DNA of 64,000 nt from Accumulibacter jenkinsii (GTDB taxonomy: Bacteria > Pseudomonadota > Gammaproteobacteria > Burkholderiales > Rhodocyclaceae), in contig JAZKUF010000003.1 in assembly GCA_036625225.1 (NCBI GenBank), positions 372,001 to 436,000 of the forward strand. Reading direction: 5' to 3'. Numbering within the stretch: the stretch's first letter is position 1; each line of letters opens with the position of its first letter. A model generated the notes under the pieces. It was not told where the DNA came from. It did not search any database and saw only the letters and a list, made by a program, of their open reading frames with translations. Below, piece by piece: positions 46,031-54,196 of the stretch. The position numbers were made by a program, and so were the translations under genes.

Positions 46031-46303
46031 ATGGCAAGAATGGTCAATTGTGTCAAACTCGGTCGCGAGGCCGAGGGTCTCGATTTCCCTCCCTATCCCG
46101 GGGAACTGGGCAAGCGAATCTATGAAGGCGTATCAAAGGAAGCATGGCAGCAATGGGTGCGCATGCAGACCATGATCATCAACGAGAATCGTCTCAATCT
46201 GGCCGACGCCGCGCATCGCAAATACCTCGCCGAGCAGATGGAGCGGCACTTCTTCGGCAGCGGTGCCGATCAGGTGCAGGGTTACGTGCCTCCTGCCGGC
46301 TGA
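46031..46303 (+). CDS. yggX: Oxidative damage protection / Fe(II) trafficking protein YggX
   Basis: A 90-residue protein that protects Fe-S clusters, possibly by carrying Fe(II). MARMVNCVKLGREAEGLDFP is the family start with the single conserved Cys, and WQQWVRMQTMIINENRLNL is the core helix. AAGGAG lies 7 bases upstream of the ATG. Confidence 0.96.
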   Translation: MARMVNCVKLGREAEGLDFPPYPGELGKRIYEGVSKEAWQQWVRMQTMIINENRLNLADAAHRKYLAEQMERHFFGSGADQVQGYVPPAG

Positions 46304-46335
46304 TCGACGGGTCGTTCACGCGGGAATAAGGGCGC

Positions 46336-46998
46336 TCAGGCAGCGGTCAGCGTCTGCACGCCGTGGGCGCTTCCCACGAGGCAGACGTCCGCCGGTCGAC
46401 AGGCGAAAAGGCCGTTGCTGACCACGCCGACGATCTGATTGAGGCGCGTCTCGAGGGCCACGGCATCGACGATCTCGAGCCCATGGACGTCGATGATCAG
46501 GTTGCCGTTGTCGGTCACGAAGTTCTCGCGCAGCAACGGTTTGCCGCCGATTCCTGCGACTTCGCGGCGGACGTGGCCAAGCGCCATCGGAATGACTTCG
46601 ATCGGCAGCGGGAAGTGGCCGAGCACCGAAACCCTTTTCGACTCGTCGGCAATGCAGACGAATTTCCGGGAGACGGCGGCGACGATCTTCTCTCTGGTCA
46701 GCGCGCCGCCGCCGCCCTTGATCATCTGCAGCGACGCATTGATCTCGTCGGCCCCGTCGACATAGACCGGGATCTGGTCGACGTCGTTGAGGTCGAAGAC
46801 GACGATACCGTGCCCCTCGAGTCGGCTCCGGGTCGCTTCCGAGCTTGCCACGGCCCCGCGGATGCGGTGCCTGAGCACGGCCAACTCGTCGATGAAGCAG
46901 TTGGCGGTCGAGCCGGTGCCGACGCCGATGATCTCTCCTTCGATGACGTGGGCGATGGCCGCCCGCGCAACAGCTTGTTTCAGTTCGTCCCGGGTCAT
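46336..46998 (-). CDS. rpiA: Ribose-5-phosphate isomerase A
   Basis: It interconverts ribose-5-phosphate and ribulose-5-phosphate in the pentose phosphate pathway. The protein has 220 residues from ATG 46998. Marks are IIGVGTGSTANCFIDEL, VDGADEINASLQMIKGGGGALTREKI (catalytic Asp/Glu/Lys region), and GKPLLRENFVTDNGN. It is convergent with yggX and divergent from dgkA. Confidence 0.96.
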   Translation of the reverse strand: MTRDELKQAVARAAIAHVIEGEIIGVGTGSTANCFIDELAVLRHRIRGAVASSEATRSRLEGHGIVVFDLNDVDQIPVYVDGADEINASLQMIKGGGGALTREKIVAAVSRKFVCIADESKRVSVLGHFPLPIEVIPMALGHVRREVAGIGGKPLLRENFVTDNGNLIIDVHGLEIVDAVALETRLNQIVGVVSNGLFACRPADVCLVGSAHGVQTLTAA

Positions 46999-47088
46999 GG
47001 TGATCTTCGCTATGGGTGATGGGACCGACATTGTAGCCAGGCGCTGGCGGCGATGACAGCCGGCACAGCGCATGGCAAGGAGAATCCT

Positions 47089-47463
47089 GTGGCTGACGAA
47101 AGCCCGTTCAAGGGGCAGACCGGTTTGCGCCGGGTATGGAACGCCTTCCATTATTCACGCGCCGGCCTGCACGCGGCGTATGTCGCCGAAGACGCTTTTC
47201 GGCAGGAGGTGCTGCTCGCCGCGGTGCTCATCCCGCTGGCCTTTTTTCTGGCGCCGAACGGTCTCGGGCTGGCGCTGATGATCGGCAGCGTGCTGCTGGT
47301 GCTGATCGTCGAACTCTTCAACTCCGCCATCGAAGCGACCATCGACCGGATTTCACTCGATCGGCATCCCCTCGCCAAGCGCGCCAAGGACATTGGCAGC
47401 GCCGCGGTCTTCGTCGCGCTGGTCGACGTGCTCGTCGTCTGGGGCGGTGTACTGTTCGGCTGA
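47089..47463 (+). CDS. dgkA: Diacylglycerol kinase DgkA
   Basis: A small inner-membrane kinase that recycles diacylglycerol to phosphatidate. From GTG 47089 it has 124 residues, the family length, with AAGGAGA 6 bases upstream; ATG 47053 would add 12 unusual residues. Three membrane helices are visible (about 38-55, 60-80, 100-122). The motif VELFNSAIEATIDR with the conserved Glu and Asn is diagnostic. Confidence 0.93.
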   Translation: MADESPFKGQTGLRRVWNAFHYSRAGLHAAYVAEDAFRQEVLLAAVLIPLAFFLAPNGLGLALMIGSVLLVLIVELFNSAIEATIDRISLDRHPLAKRAKDIGSAAVFVALVDVLVVWGGVLFG

Positions 47464-47483
47464 GGGCGCTCGCGTCAGCGATT

Positions 47484-48386
47484 TCAGCCGATGCGGCGCA
47501 GATGAATCAGCACCGAGACCTTCGCGCCCAGCCAGCCCAGGGTACCGCCGATCGCCGTCAGCAGCCCGAGGTCGCGCATCGACAGGCCTTGCAGCGTGAA
47601 GCTGGTCCCGTAGAGCCGCGCCAGTTCGGCGACTGCCGGGGTGAGCAGGTGAAAACCGGCAGTCACCAGCAAGGCGGCGCAGAGGCCCCCGAGAACCCCC
47701 TGCAGGACGCCAAAGTAGTGTAGCGGGCGCTGGATGTAGGTGTCGGTGGCGCCGATCAGTTTGGCGACCTCGATCTCGGCGGCCTGGGCGAGGATCTGCA
47801 GGCGAATGGTGTTGAAGGTGATGGTCACCAGCGCACCGGCAAAGAGGGCAGCGAGCAGCATGACCACCAGTTTGCCGAGCCGGAGCAGGGCATCGAGGCG
47901 TTTGACCCACGCCGAGTCGAGCTGGACATGGGCCACCTTCGGCCAGTCGGCGAAGGTCTTCGCCAGACCATCGAGTGCTTCCGGCGGCGCGTCGCCGGGG
48001 GTGACGACAAAGGCGTCGGGCAGCGGATTGTGCGGCAGACTGGCGATGATCTCGGCCATCCCTTCGCTCGCCTGCAGACGCGCGAGGGCTTCTTCGCGTG
48101 GCACGAAACGCCAGCTGCCGGGGCCGGCCGCCGCCTGCAGGCGCGCTTCGATCTCGGCGAGCTCGCGTTTGCCGACGTCGAGAGCCATGAAGATACTGAT
48201 TTGCTGCACCCCCGGCGCATCGCCGGTCAGCTTGCGCAGATTGTCGAGCGCCAGCCAGCCGGAGGTCGGCAGAGTCAGCGCGACGCCGATCACCAGCAGC
48301 GAGAGCAGCGAATTGAGCGGCGCTGCCGCCAGGCGACGCCAGGCATCGCGCAGCGCGAAGAGGTGTTGGGCGAGCCAGGCGCTCAC
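47484..48386 (-). CDS. ftsX: Cell division permease-like protein FtsX
   Basis: FtsX is the membrane partner of FtsE and activates septal murein hydrolases at division. The protein has 300 residues with four membrane helices: one near residue 25-45, then an extracellular loop of about 120 residues, then three near the C-terminus (for example LVVMLLAALFAGALVTITFN). The start is GTG 48386, which overlaps the TGA of ftsE as GTGA. Confidence 0.95.
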   Translation of the reverse strand: MSAWLAQHLFALRDAWRRLAAAPLNSLLSLLVIGVALTLPTSGWLALDNLRKLTGDAPGVQQISIFMALDVGKRELAEIEARLQAAAGPGSWRFVPREEALARLQASEGMAEIIASLPHNPLPDAFVVTPGDAPPEALDGLAKTFADWPKVAHVQLDSAWVKRLDALLRLGKLVVMLLAALFAGALVTITFNTIRLQILAQAAEIEVAKLIGATDTYIQRPLHYFGVLQGVLGGLCAALLVTAGFHLLTPAVAELARLYGTSFTLQGLSMRDLGLLTAIGGTLGWLGAKVSVLIHLRRIG

Positions 48387-49072
48387 GCGGCGACCGAGCT
48401 GGTGGTCACCCCTGGCTGCGGTTCACTCATGACGCCCTGATCGAGGCGCAGGATGCGTGGCCGCAGATGGGGCAGCGAGAGCGGGTCGTGGGTGGCGATG
48501 ACGACGGTCACGCCGACCTGCTGAAAGGCACAGAAGATGTCGAGGATCTCGTTTGCCGAAGCGGCGTCGAGGTTGGCCGTCGGTTCGTCGGCGAGAATGA
48601 TGGCCGGCCGATTGACGACCGCGCGGGCAATCGCCAGGCGCTGCTGTTCGCCGCCCGAGAGGGCGATCGGAAAGGTTTTCTCGCGATTGGGCAGACCGAC
48701 CTTGGCCAGTGCCGCCTGCGCCCGGCGCAGCGCTTCCCGGGCAGGGTGGCCGACGATCGCCAGCGGCAACAGGACGTTGTCAAGCACGCTGCGATCGAAG
48801 AGCAGTTTGCGATCCTGAAAGATCAGCCCGAGCTTGCGGCGCAGGTACGGAATGGTGTTTCGGCGCAGCGCGGCGAGGTTCTGGCCGTTGATCACGATGC
48901 TGCCGGCGGTCGGCCGCTCGATCGCCGCCAGCAGTCTGAACAGCGTCGATTTGCCGGCCCCGGAGTGGCCGGTGAGAAACACCATCTCGCCGGCAGTGAT
49001 CTCGAAGCTGACGTGGTGCAAGGCTTCGCGGCCTTCCGGGTAGCGCTTGGTGAGATCGCTCGCCGTAATCAC
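48383..49072 (-). CDS. ftsE: Cell division ABC ATPase FtsE
   Basis: It is the ATPase that drives FtsX. From GTG 49072 the protein has 229 residues. Walker A is TGHSGAGKSTLFRLLA, the Q-loop LGLIFQDRKLLFDRSVLDN, the signature ALSGGEQQRLAIARA, Walker B IILADEPTANLDA and the switch His VVIATHDPLSL. The start GTG overlaps the ftsY stop in GTGA, and its own stop overlaps the ftsX start the same way, so the three genes form a coupled operon. The frame is open further upstream inside ftsY; that part is a shadow. Confidence 0.95.
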   Translation of the reverse strand: MITASDLTKRYPEGREALHHVSFEITAGEMVFLTGHSGAGKSTLFRLLAAIERPTAGSIVINGQNLAALRRNTIPYLRRKLGLIFQDRKLLFDRSVLDNVLLPLAIVGHPAREALRRAQAALAKVGLPNREKTFPIALSGGEQQRLAIARAVVNRPAIILADEPTANLDAASANEILDIFCAFQQVGVTVVIATHDPLSLPHLRPRILRLDQGVMSEPQPGVTTSSVAA

Positions 49073-50049
49073 TCGAACAGCGCGTCGACGAAATCGCGGG
49101 CATTGAAAGGCCGCAGGTCGTCGATGCCTTCGCCGACACCGATGAAACGCACCGGCCTGGGGCACTGGCGAGCGATCGCGGCGACCACGCCGCCCTTGGC
49201 TGAACCGTCGAGTTTGGTCAGGATGAGGCCGGTGACGTGGATCGCCTTGTCGAAAGCCATCACCTGTTGCAGCGCATTCTGGCCAAAAGTGGCGTCGAGA
49301 ACCAGCAACGTTTCATGCGGACCCGACGGATCGGCTTTCTGAATGACGCGCCGGACCTTGGCAATTTCTTCCATCAGGTGCAGCTGCGTCGTCAGACGAC
49401 CGGCTGTGTCGGCGAGGACGATGTCGATGCCGCGTGCCTTTGCCGCGGCGATGGCGTCGAAGATCACCGCCGCCGGGTCGCCGGACTGCTGTGCAATGAC
49501 CGTGACCTGGTTGCGCTCGCCCCACGCCTGCAGCTGCTCGCGCGCAGCGGCCCGGAAGGTATCGCCCGCGGCGAGCAGGACGGACATCCCCTGCGCCTGA
49601 AAATATTTGGCCAGCTTGCCGATCGAAGTTGTCTTGCCGGCGCCGTTCACGCCGGCAATCATGATGATGAACGGGCGGTGCTGCGAGAGGTCGAGGGCTT
49701 CGTCGAGGGGTTGCAGGAGCTGGTGGAAAATGTCGGCCAGCGCGCGCTGGATGTCTTGCGGGGTGTCGAGCCGGTCGCGTTTGGCGCGCATCTTCAGCTG
49801 GTAGAGCAGATGCTCGGTGGCATCGAGGCCGACGTCGCTGGCGAGCAGCAGCGCTTCCAGTTCTTCAAGCAGCTGGTCGTCGACCTTGCCGCGCGAAAAA
49901 AGCGATTTGAGTTTGCCGCCGAACTGCGCCCGCGTGCGCGCGAGGCCGGCTTTCAGGCGCTGTCGCCACGGCGCGGCGACGCTTTCGGCCGGCGCCGGAG
50001 CAGCGGGCGTGGACGGTTGATCGGTGGACTTCTTGAGGAAACCAAACAT
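49069..50049 (-). CDS. ftsY: SRP receptor FtsY
   Basis: The signal recognition particle receptor that docks ribosome-nascent chains at the membrane. The protein has 326 residues with a short N-terminal A-domain and an NG domain. GTPase motifs are GVNGAGKTTSIGKLAKYF (G1), AAGDTFRAAAREQLQ, IVLADTAGRLTTQL, TGLILTKLDGSAKGGV and FIGVGEGIDDLRPF. ATG 50049 starts MFGFLKKS. Upstream, the same frame continues across the divergent peptidase gene without meaning. Confidence 0.96.
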   Translation of the reverse strand: MFGFLKKSTDQPSTPAAPAPAESVAAPWRQRLKAGLARTRAQFGGKLKSLFSRGKVDDQLLEELEALLLASDVGLDATEHLLYQLKMRAKRDRLDTPQDIQRALADIFHQLLQPLDEALDLSQHRPFIIMIAGVNGAGKTTSIGKLAKYFQAQGMSVLLAAGDTFRAAAREQLQAWGERNQVTVIAQQSGDPAAVIFDAIAAAKARGIDIVLADTAGRLTTQLHLMEEIAKVRRVIQKADPSGPHETLLVLDATFGQNALQQVMAFDKAIHVTGLILTKLDGSAKGGVVAAIARQCPRPVRFIGVGEGIDDLRPFNARDFVDALFE

Positions 50050-50151
50050 CGTACTTCCGTGTCTGAAAGGCGCTCGGTTGCTGCGGCGGTGGTAAGATGC
50101 CGGCCCAATGGACCGACTCCGACCAAATTCTATCAGAAGCGACTCCTGCCC

Positions 50152-51513
50152 ATGCGTCACACGAGATTGATTGCCTTGCTGCTGGCCCTCGCTGCGCCCC
50201 TGGCGGTGTCTGCCGACGGCTATCAGCACCAGCTGGCAAATGGTTTGCGGATCATCGTCAAGGAAGACAATCGGGCGCCGACGGTCGCGCACATGGTCTG
50301 GTACCGGGCCGGCAGCATGGACGAGACGAATGGCCGCACGGGCGTCGCACACGTCCTCGAGCACATGATGTTCAAGGGGACGCCGGCGGTCGGTCCGGGG
50401 GAGTTCAATCGTCGGGTCGCTGCCGCCGGCGGTCGCGACAACGCATTTACCAGTCGCGATTACACGGCCTATTTTCAGCAGGTCCCGAAAGAGAAGCTGG
50501 CAGAGATGATGCAGCTCGAGGCCGATCGGATGCGCCACCTGACGCTCGACTCCGGCGAGTTTGCGCAGGAGATCCGGGTGGTGATGGAAGAGCGGCGCCT
50601 GCGCACCGACGACCAGCCGCAGGCGCTGCTCTTCGAACAGCTCGCCGCCGTCGCTTTCCAGGTGCATCCCTATCGCGTACCGGTCATCGGCTGGATGACC
50701 GACCTCGAAAACCTCTCCGCGAGTGACGCGCGGGCGTGGTACGAGCAGTGGTATGCGCCGAACAACGCCTATGTCGTGGTGGTCGGTGATGTCGATCACC
50801 GGACGGTCTTTGAACTGGCCGAAAAGCACTACGGTGCCTTGACCGCGCGTCCGTTGCCGATCCGCAAACCGCAGGACGAGCCCGTCCAGGTCGGGCTTCG
50901 GCGGCTGACCGTGAAAGCGCCAGCCGATCTGCCGCTGGTGCTGATGGCCTACAAGGCGCCCGTGCTGCGCAACATCGAAGAAGATGTCGACCCTTATGCG
51001 CTCGAAATGCTCTCGGCGGTTCTCGCCGGTCACGAGGCGGCCCGTTTTTCCCGGCATCTGGTGCGTGAGCAGCGGCTGGCGGTCGAGGCTGCGGCCAGCT
51101 ACGACTCGACCGCGCGCGGCCCGGGCCTCTTCTACCTGTACGGTTCGCCAAGTGAAGGGAAGTCGCGCACCGACCTCGAGGCCGGTCTGCGGGCTGAAAT
51201 CGCTGCCGTTCAGGAGCACGGCGTGCGCCCGGACGAACTCGCACGGGCCAAGGCGCAGCTGATCGCCGGTCAGATCTACAAGCTCGATTCGATGTTTGCG
51301 CAGGCGATGGAGGTTGGACAGATGGAAGCGGCAGGGCTCTCCTACACCCTGAACCGGCGTCTGATCGAGAAACGCCAGGCGGTCACTGCCGAGCAGGTGC
51401 AGGCGGTGGCGAAGAAATATTTTCGCGACGAGCAGCTGACGGTGGCCGAACTCGACCCGCAGCCCTTGCCGGCCGCGCCGCGCCCGCGCTCGCCGTTTGC
51501 CCCCCGCCATTGA
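50152..51513 (+). CDS. M16 family zinc peptidase, active subunit
   Basis: A 453-residue periplasmic or membrane-bound insulinase-type peptidase. Signal peptide LIALLLALAAPLAVSADG lies at residues 6-23. The inverted zinc motif HVLEHMMF (HxxEH) lies near residue 67, with the third ligand Glu about 75 residues later in VVMEERR. The protein continues into the typical second domain and a Pro-rich tail. The next gene encodes the inactive partner, and the two overlap no coding bases but are only 10 bp apart. The natural substrate is unknown. Confidence 0.9.
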   Translation: MRHTRLIALLLALAAPLAVSADGYQHQLANGLRIIVKEDNRAPTVAHMVWYRAGSMDETNGRTGVAHVLEHMMFKGTPAVGPGEFNRRVAAAGGRDNAFTSRDYTAYFQQVPKEKLAEMMQLEADRMRHLTLDSGEFAQEIRVVMEERRLRTDDQPQALLFEQLAAVAFQVHPYRVPVIGWMTDLENLSASDARAWYEQWYAPNNAYVVVVGDVDHRTVFELAEKHYGALTARPLPIRKPQDEPVQVGLRRLTVKAPADLPLVLMAYKAPVLRNIEEDVDPYALEMLSAVLAGHEAARFSRHLVREQRLAVEAAASYDSTARGPGLFYLYGSPSEGKSRTDLEAGLRAEIAAVQEHGVRPDELARAKAQLIAGQIYKLDSMFAQAMEVGQMEAAGLSYTLNRRLIEKRQAVTAEQVQAVAKKYFRDEQLTVAELDPQPLPAAPRPRSPFAPRH

Positions 51514-51523
51514 GGCCCCGTCG

Positions 51524-52819
51524 ATGAACCCTTGCCAACTCGTGCTCTGTTTTTGCCTGCTGCTAGTCGGATCGCTGACGCACGCCGGCCCGAAGATCGA
51601 GCGCTGGCAGACGGCTGCCGGCGTGCAGGTTCTGCTGGTCGAGAATCACCGCTTGCCGATCGTCGACGTTCAGGTCGATTTCGCTGCTGGCGCAGCATAT
51701 GAAGGCGAGAGCCGGGCGGGTGTCGCTGCCTTGACCCGCACGCTGCTCGATCTGGGCGCCGGCGGGCTCGACGAAACGCAGATCGCGAGCGCCATGGCGG
51801 ATCTCGGTGCCGAACTGTCGGGTGGGGTGGACCTCGACCGCGCTTCACTGCGCCTGCGGACGCTGTCGATGGCCGACAAGCTGGGACCGGCGATCGACCT
51901 ACTGCGCACCATTCTCAGTCGTCCGGCGTTTCCGGAAACGGTTTTTGAACGGGAGCAGGCACGCTCGGTGGCCGCGCTCAAGGAAGCGCTGACGCGTCCC
52001 GAAACGATCGCCGGCCAGGCCTTCTGGGCCGCGATGTATCCCGCCCATCCCTATGGACGGCAGGCGACGCCGGCCTCGGTCGCGGCCCTGCGCCGTAGCG
52101 ATGTGCTGGCTTTCCACGCCGCCCGGTACACCGCGCAGAGCGCGACCATCACCCTCGTCGGCGACCTGTCGCGCGCGCAGGCCGAGGCGGTGGCCGCGCA
52201 GCTGACGGCCGATCTGCAGAGCGGGCCTGCCCGGGCGAGCATCGCGCTGCCGCAGCTGCCGGCCGGCAGCGAGCAGCGGATTGCCCATCCGGCGTCACAG
52301 GTCCATCTCCTGCTGGGTCTGCCCGCCATCCGGCGCGGCGATCCGGATTTCTTTCCGCTGTTGGTCGGCAACTATTCGCTCGGTGGCGGCGGCTTCGTTT
52401 CACGGCTGATGAAGGAAGTGCGCGACAAGCGGGGGCTGGCCTACAGCGTTTATAGCTATTTCATGCCGCTGCAGCAGCCGGGACCTTTCCAGATCGGCCT
52501 GCAGACCAAGCGGGCGCAGGCGAGCGAAGCGCTGCAGGTGAGTCGCGAGGTGCTGGCGGCCTTTCTCGAACAGGGCCCCAGCGAAGCGGAGCTGCTGGCC
52601 GCGAAGCAGTATCTGGTCGGCAGCTTTCCCCTGCGCCTGGACAGCAACCGCAAGCTCCTCGAGCAGGTGGCGATGATCGGCTTCTATGGCCTGCCGCTCG
52701 ATTATCTCGATCGTTATCCGGACCACATCGAACGGGTGACGGTAGCCGAAATCAGGGCGGCGTTTGCCCGCCATGTGCAGCCGGCGCACCTGGTGACGGT
52801 ACTGGTGGGCGGAGAATAA
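51524..52819 (+). CDS. M16 family peptidase-like protein, non-catalytic partner
   Basis: A 431-residue M16 fold protein with signal peptide (LVLCFCLLLVGSLTHAGP). The position of the zinc motif reads VAALTRTLLDLGAGGL without HxxEH, so it should not be catalytic. The C-terminal half keeps the glycine-rich LLVGNYSLGGGGFVSRLMKEVRDKRGLAYSVYSYF. Such proteins form heterodimers with the active subunit encoded just upstream. rsmD follows directly. Confidence 0.9.
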   Translation: MNPCQLVLCFCLLLVGSLTHAGPKIERWQTAAGVQVLLVENHRLPIVDVQVDFAAGAAYEGESRAGVAALTRTLLDLGAGGLDETQIASAMADLGAELSGGVDLDRASLRLRTLSMADKLGPAIDLLRTILSRPAFPETVFEREQARSVAALKEALTRPETIAGQAFWAAMYPAHPYGRQATPASVAALRRSDVLAFHAARYTAQSATITLVGDLSRAQAEAVAAQLTADLQSGPARASIALPQLPAGSEQRIAHPASQVHLLLGLPAIRRGDPDFFPLLVGNYSLGGGGFVSRLMKEVRDKRGLAYSVYSYFMPLQQPGPFQIGLQTKRAQASEALQVSREVLAAFLEQGPSEAELLAAKQYLVGSFPLRLDSNRKLLEQVAMIGFYGLPLDYLDRYPDHIERVTVAEIRAAFARHVQPAHLVTVLVGGE

Positions 52820-52821
52820 GC

Positions 52822-53358
52822 CTGAATTCGCTGCGCATCATCGGTGGGCAGTGGCGGCGACGCGTCCTGCGGTTTCCCGATTCGCCGGCCCTGCGGCCGA
52901 CGCCGGACCGCGTCCGCGAGACCCTTTTCAACTGGCTTGGACAGGATCTGGACGGCCTTTCCTGTCTCGATCTGTTTGCCGGCAGTGGAGCACTGGGCTT
53001 CGAGGCGGCGTCGCGGGGGGCAGCGAGAGTGGTGATGGTCGATCAGTCGCCGGCGGTGGTGGCGGCGATCGAGGCCAACGCGAAACTCCTCGGAGCAGAC
53101 GAGCGCGTGCAGATCGTGCGCTCGGATGCGATAAGATTTGTGGCTTCCGTCGTTTCACCCTACAACCTATTGTTTCTCGACCCACCCTTTCACCACGGCT
53201 GGCTCGACCGCCTGGCACCCTTGCTGGCCGGCGTTCTGGCCGCGGATGGCATCATTTATGCCGAGGCGGAAACACTTCTGGCGGGCTGCGGCAACTGGCG
53301 CACGGTGCGCCACGGCCGTGCCGGCCAGGTTTATTATCACTTGATGCGAGGGGCGTAG
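52822..53358 (+). CDS. rsmD: 16S rRNA m2G966 methyltransferase RsmD (CTG start)
   Basis: It methylates G966 of 16S rRNA. The protein has 178 residues. The family start RIIGGQWRRRVLRFP lies right at the beginning of the frame. SAM motifs are LDLFAGSGALGFEAASRG and the catalytic LLFLDPPFHHGWLD. In this frame there is no ATG, GTG or TTG between 52741 and the RIIGG segment. CTG 52822 has GGAG 7 bases upstream and gives LNSLRIIGG, so CTG is the likely start. A start at the internal ATG 53029 would lose the SAM-binding motif. It lies between the M16 pair and coaD. Confidence 0.88.
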   Translation: MNSLRIIGGQWRRRVLRFPDSPALRPTPDRVRETLFNWLGQDLDGLSCLDLFAGSGALGFEAASRGAARVVMVDQSPAVVAAIEANAKLLGADERVQIVRSDAIRFVASVVSPYNLLFLDPPFHHGWLDRLAPLLAGVLAADGIIYAEAETLLAGCGNWRTVRHGRAGQVYYHLMRGA

Positions 53359-53361
53359 CGG

Positions 53362-53865
53362 ATGGCACTGAACAAGCGCGTGGCGATCTATGCAGGGACC
53401 TTCGATCCGATGACCCGGGGCCATGAGGATCTCGTTCGACGGGCGGCCTGTCTCTTCGATCGGGTGATCGTGGCGATCGCCCAGAACCAGCCGAAAAGGC
53501 CTTTCTTCTCGCTCGCCGAGCGGGTGGAGATGGCGCAGGCGGTGCTCGCACCGTACCCCAATGCCGAAGTCTGCGGTTTCGATGGCCTGCTGATGGATTT
53601 TCTGCACGCCAAGGGTGCCAAAGTGATTATCCGGGGTCTGCGCGCGGTTTCGGATTTCGACTACGAGTTCCAGCTCGCCGGGATGAACCGAAACCTCTTT
53701 CCCGAAGTGGAAACCGTGTTCCTGACGCCGGGGGAGCAATACCTCTTCATCTCGGCGACAATGGTGCGCGAGATCGCCGTTCTCGGCGGCGATGTCAGCA
53801 AGTTTGTCCAGCCGACCGTCCAGGTGCGGCTCGCTCAACGTGTCCGAGAAATTTCAACGATCTGA
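53362..53865 (+). CDS. coaD: Phosphopantetheine adenylyltransferase
   Basis: It catalyses the penultimate step of coenzyme A synthesis. The protein has 167 residues. The nucleotidyltransferase motif AIYAGTFDPMTRGHEDLV (TxxH-like HxGH relative) and the ISATMVREIA segment near residue 130 are typical. It starts 3 bp after rsmD, with GAGGGG upstream. Confidence 0.96.
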   Translation: MALNKRVAIYAGTFDPMTRGHEDLVRRAACLFDRVIVAIAQNQPKRPFFSLAERVEMAQAVLAPYPNAEVCGFDGLLMDFLHAKGAKVIIRGLRAVSDFDYEFQLAGMNRNLFPEVETVFLTPGEQYLFISATMVREIAVLGGDVSKFVQPTVQVRLAQRVREISTI

Positions 53866-53877
53866 AGGAACACCAGC

Positions 53878-54138
53878 ATGGCCCTGATTATTACCGACGA
53901 ATGCATCAACTGCGACGTGTGCGAGCCCGAGTGCCCGAATGAAGCCATCTACCAGGGGACGGAGATCTACGAGATCGACCCGAACAAGTGCACGGAATGC
54001 GTCGGCCATTACGATACGCCGCAGTGCGTCGAAGTCTGTCCGGTCGATTGCATCCCGAAAGATCCGGCGCATCCTGAAAGCGAAACGCAACTGTGGGTCA
54101 AGTACGAGAAGCTGACCGGCAATCCCGGTCGCGGCTGA
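53878..54138 (+). CDS. fdx: YfhL-type 4Fe-4S dicluster ferredoxin
   Basis: An 86-residue low-potential ferredoxin. Two cluster motifs are visible: CINCDVCEPECPNEA (CxxCxxCxxxCP) and CTECVGHYDTPQCVEVCPVD, the second with the longer spacing known in the YfhL/Allochromatium-type ferredoxins. AAGGA lies 8 bases upstream. It follows coaD, a common betaproteobacterial order. Confidence 0.95.
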   Translation: MALIITDECINCDVCEPECPNEAIYQGTEIYEIDPNKCTECVGHYDTPQCVEVCPVDCIPKDPAHPESETQLWVKYEKLTGNPGRG

Positions 54139-54196
54139 TCGCCGCCAGGCGGAGACGTTCGGCACCGGCCGGCGGTTGCGGCCGGTTTCCGAAGCC

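Noticed and set aside
49237..50151. Plus-strand extension upstream of the M16 peptidase
   Set aside because: It is the antisense of ftsY; the signal peptide begins at ATG 50152.
50050..51510. Minus-strand extension of ftsY to 813 codons
   Set aside because: It crosses the peptidase gene on the other strand; FtsY starts MFGFLKKS at 50049.
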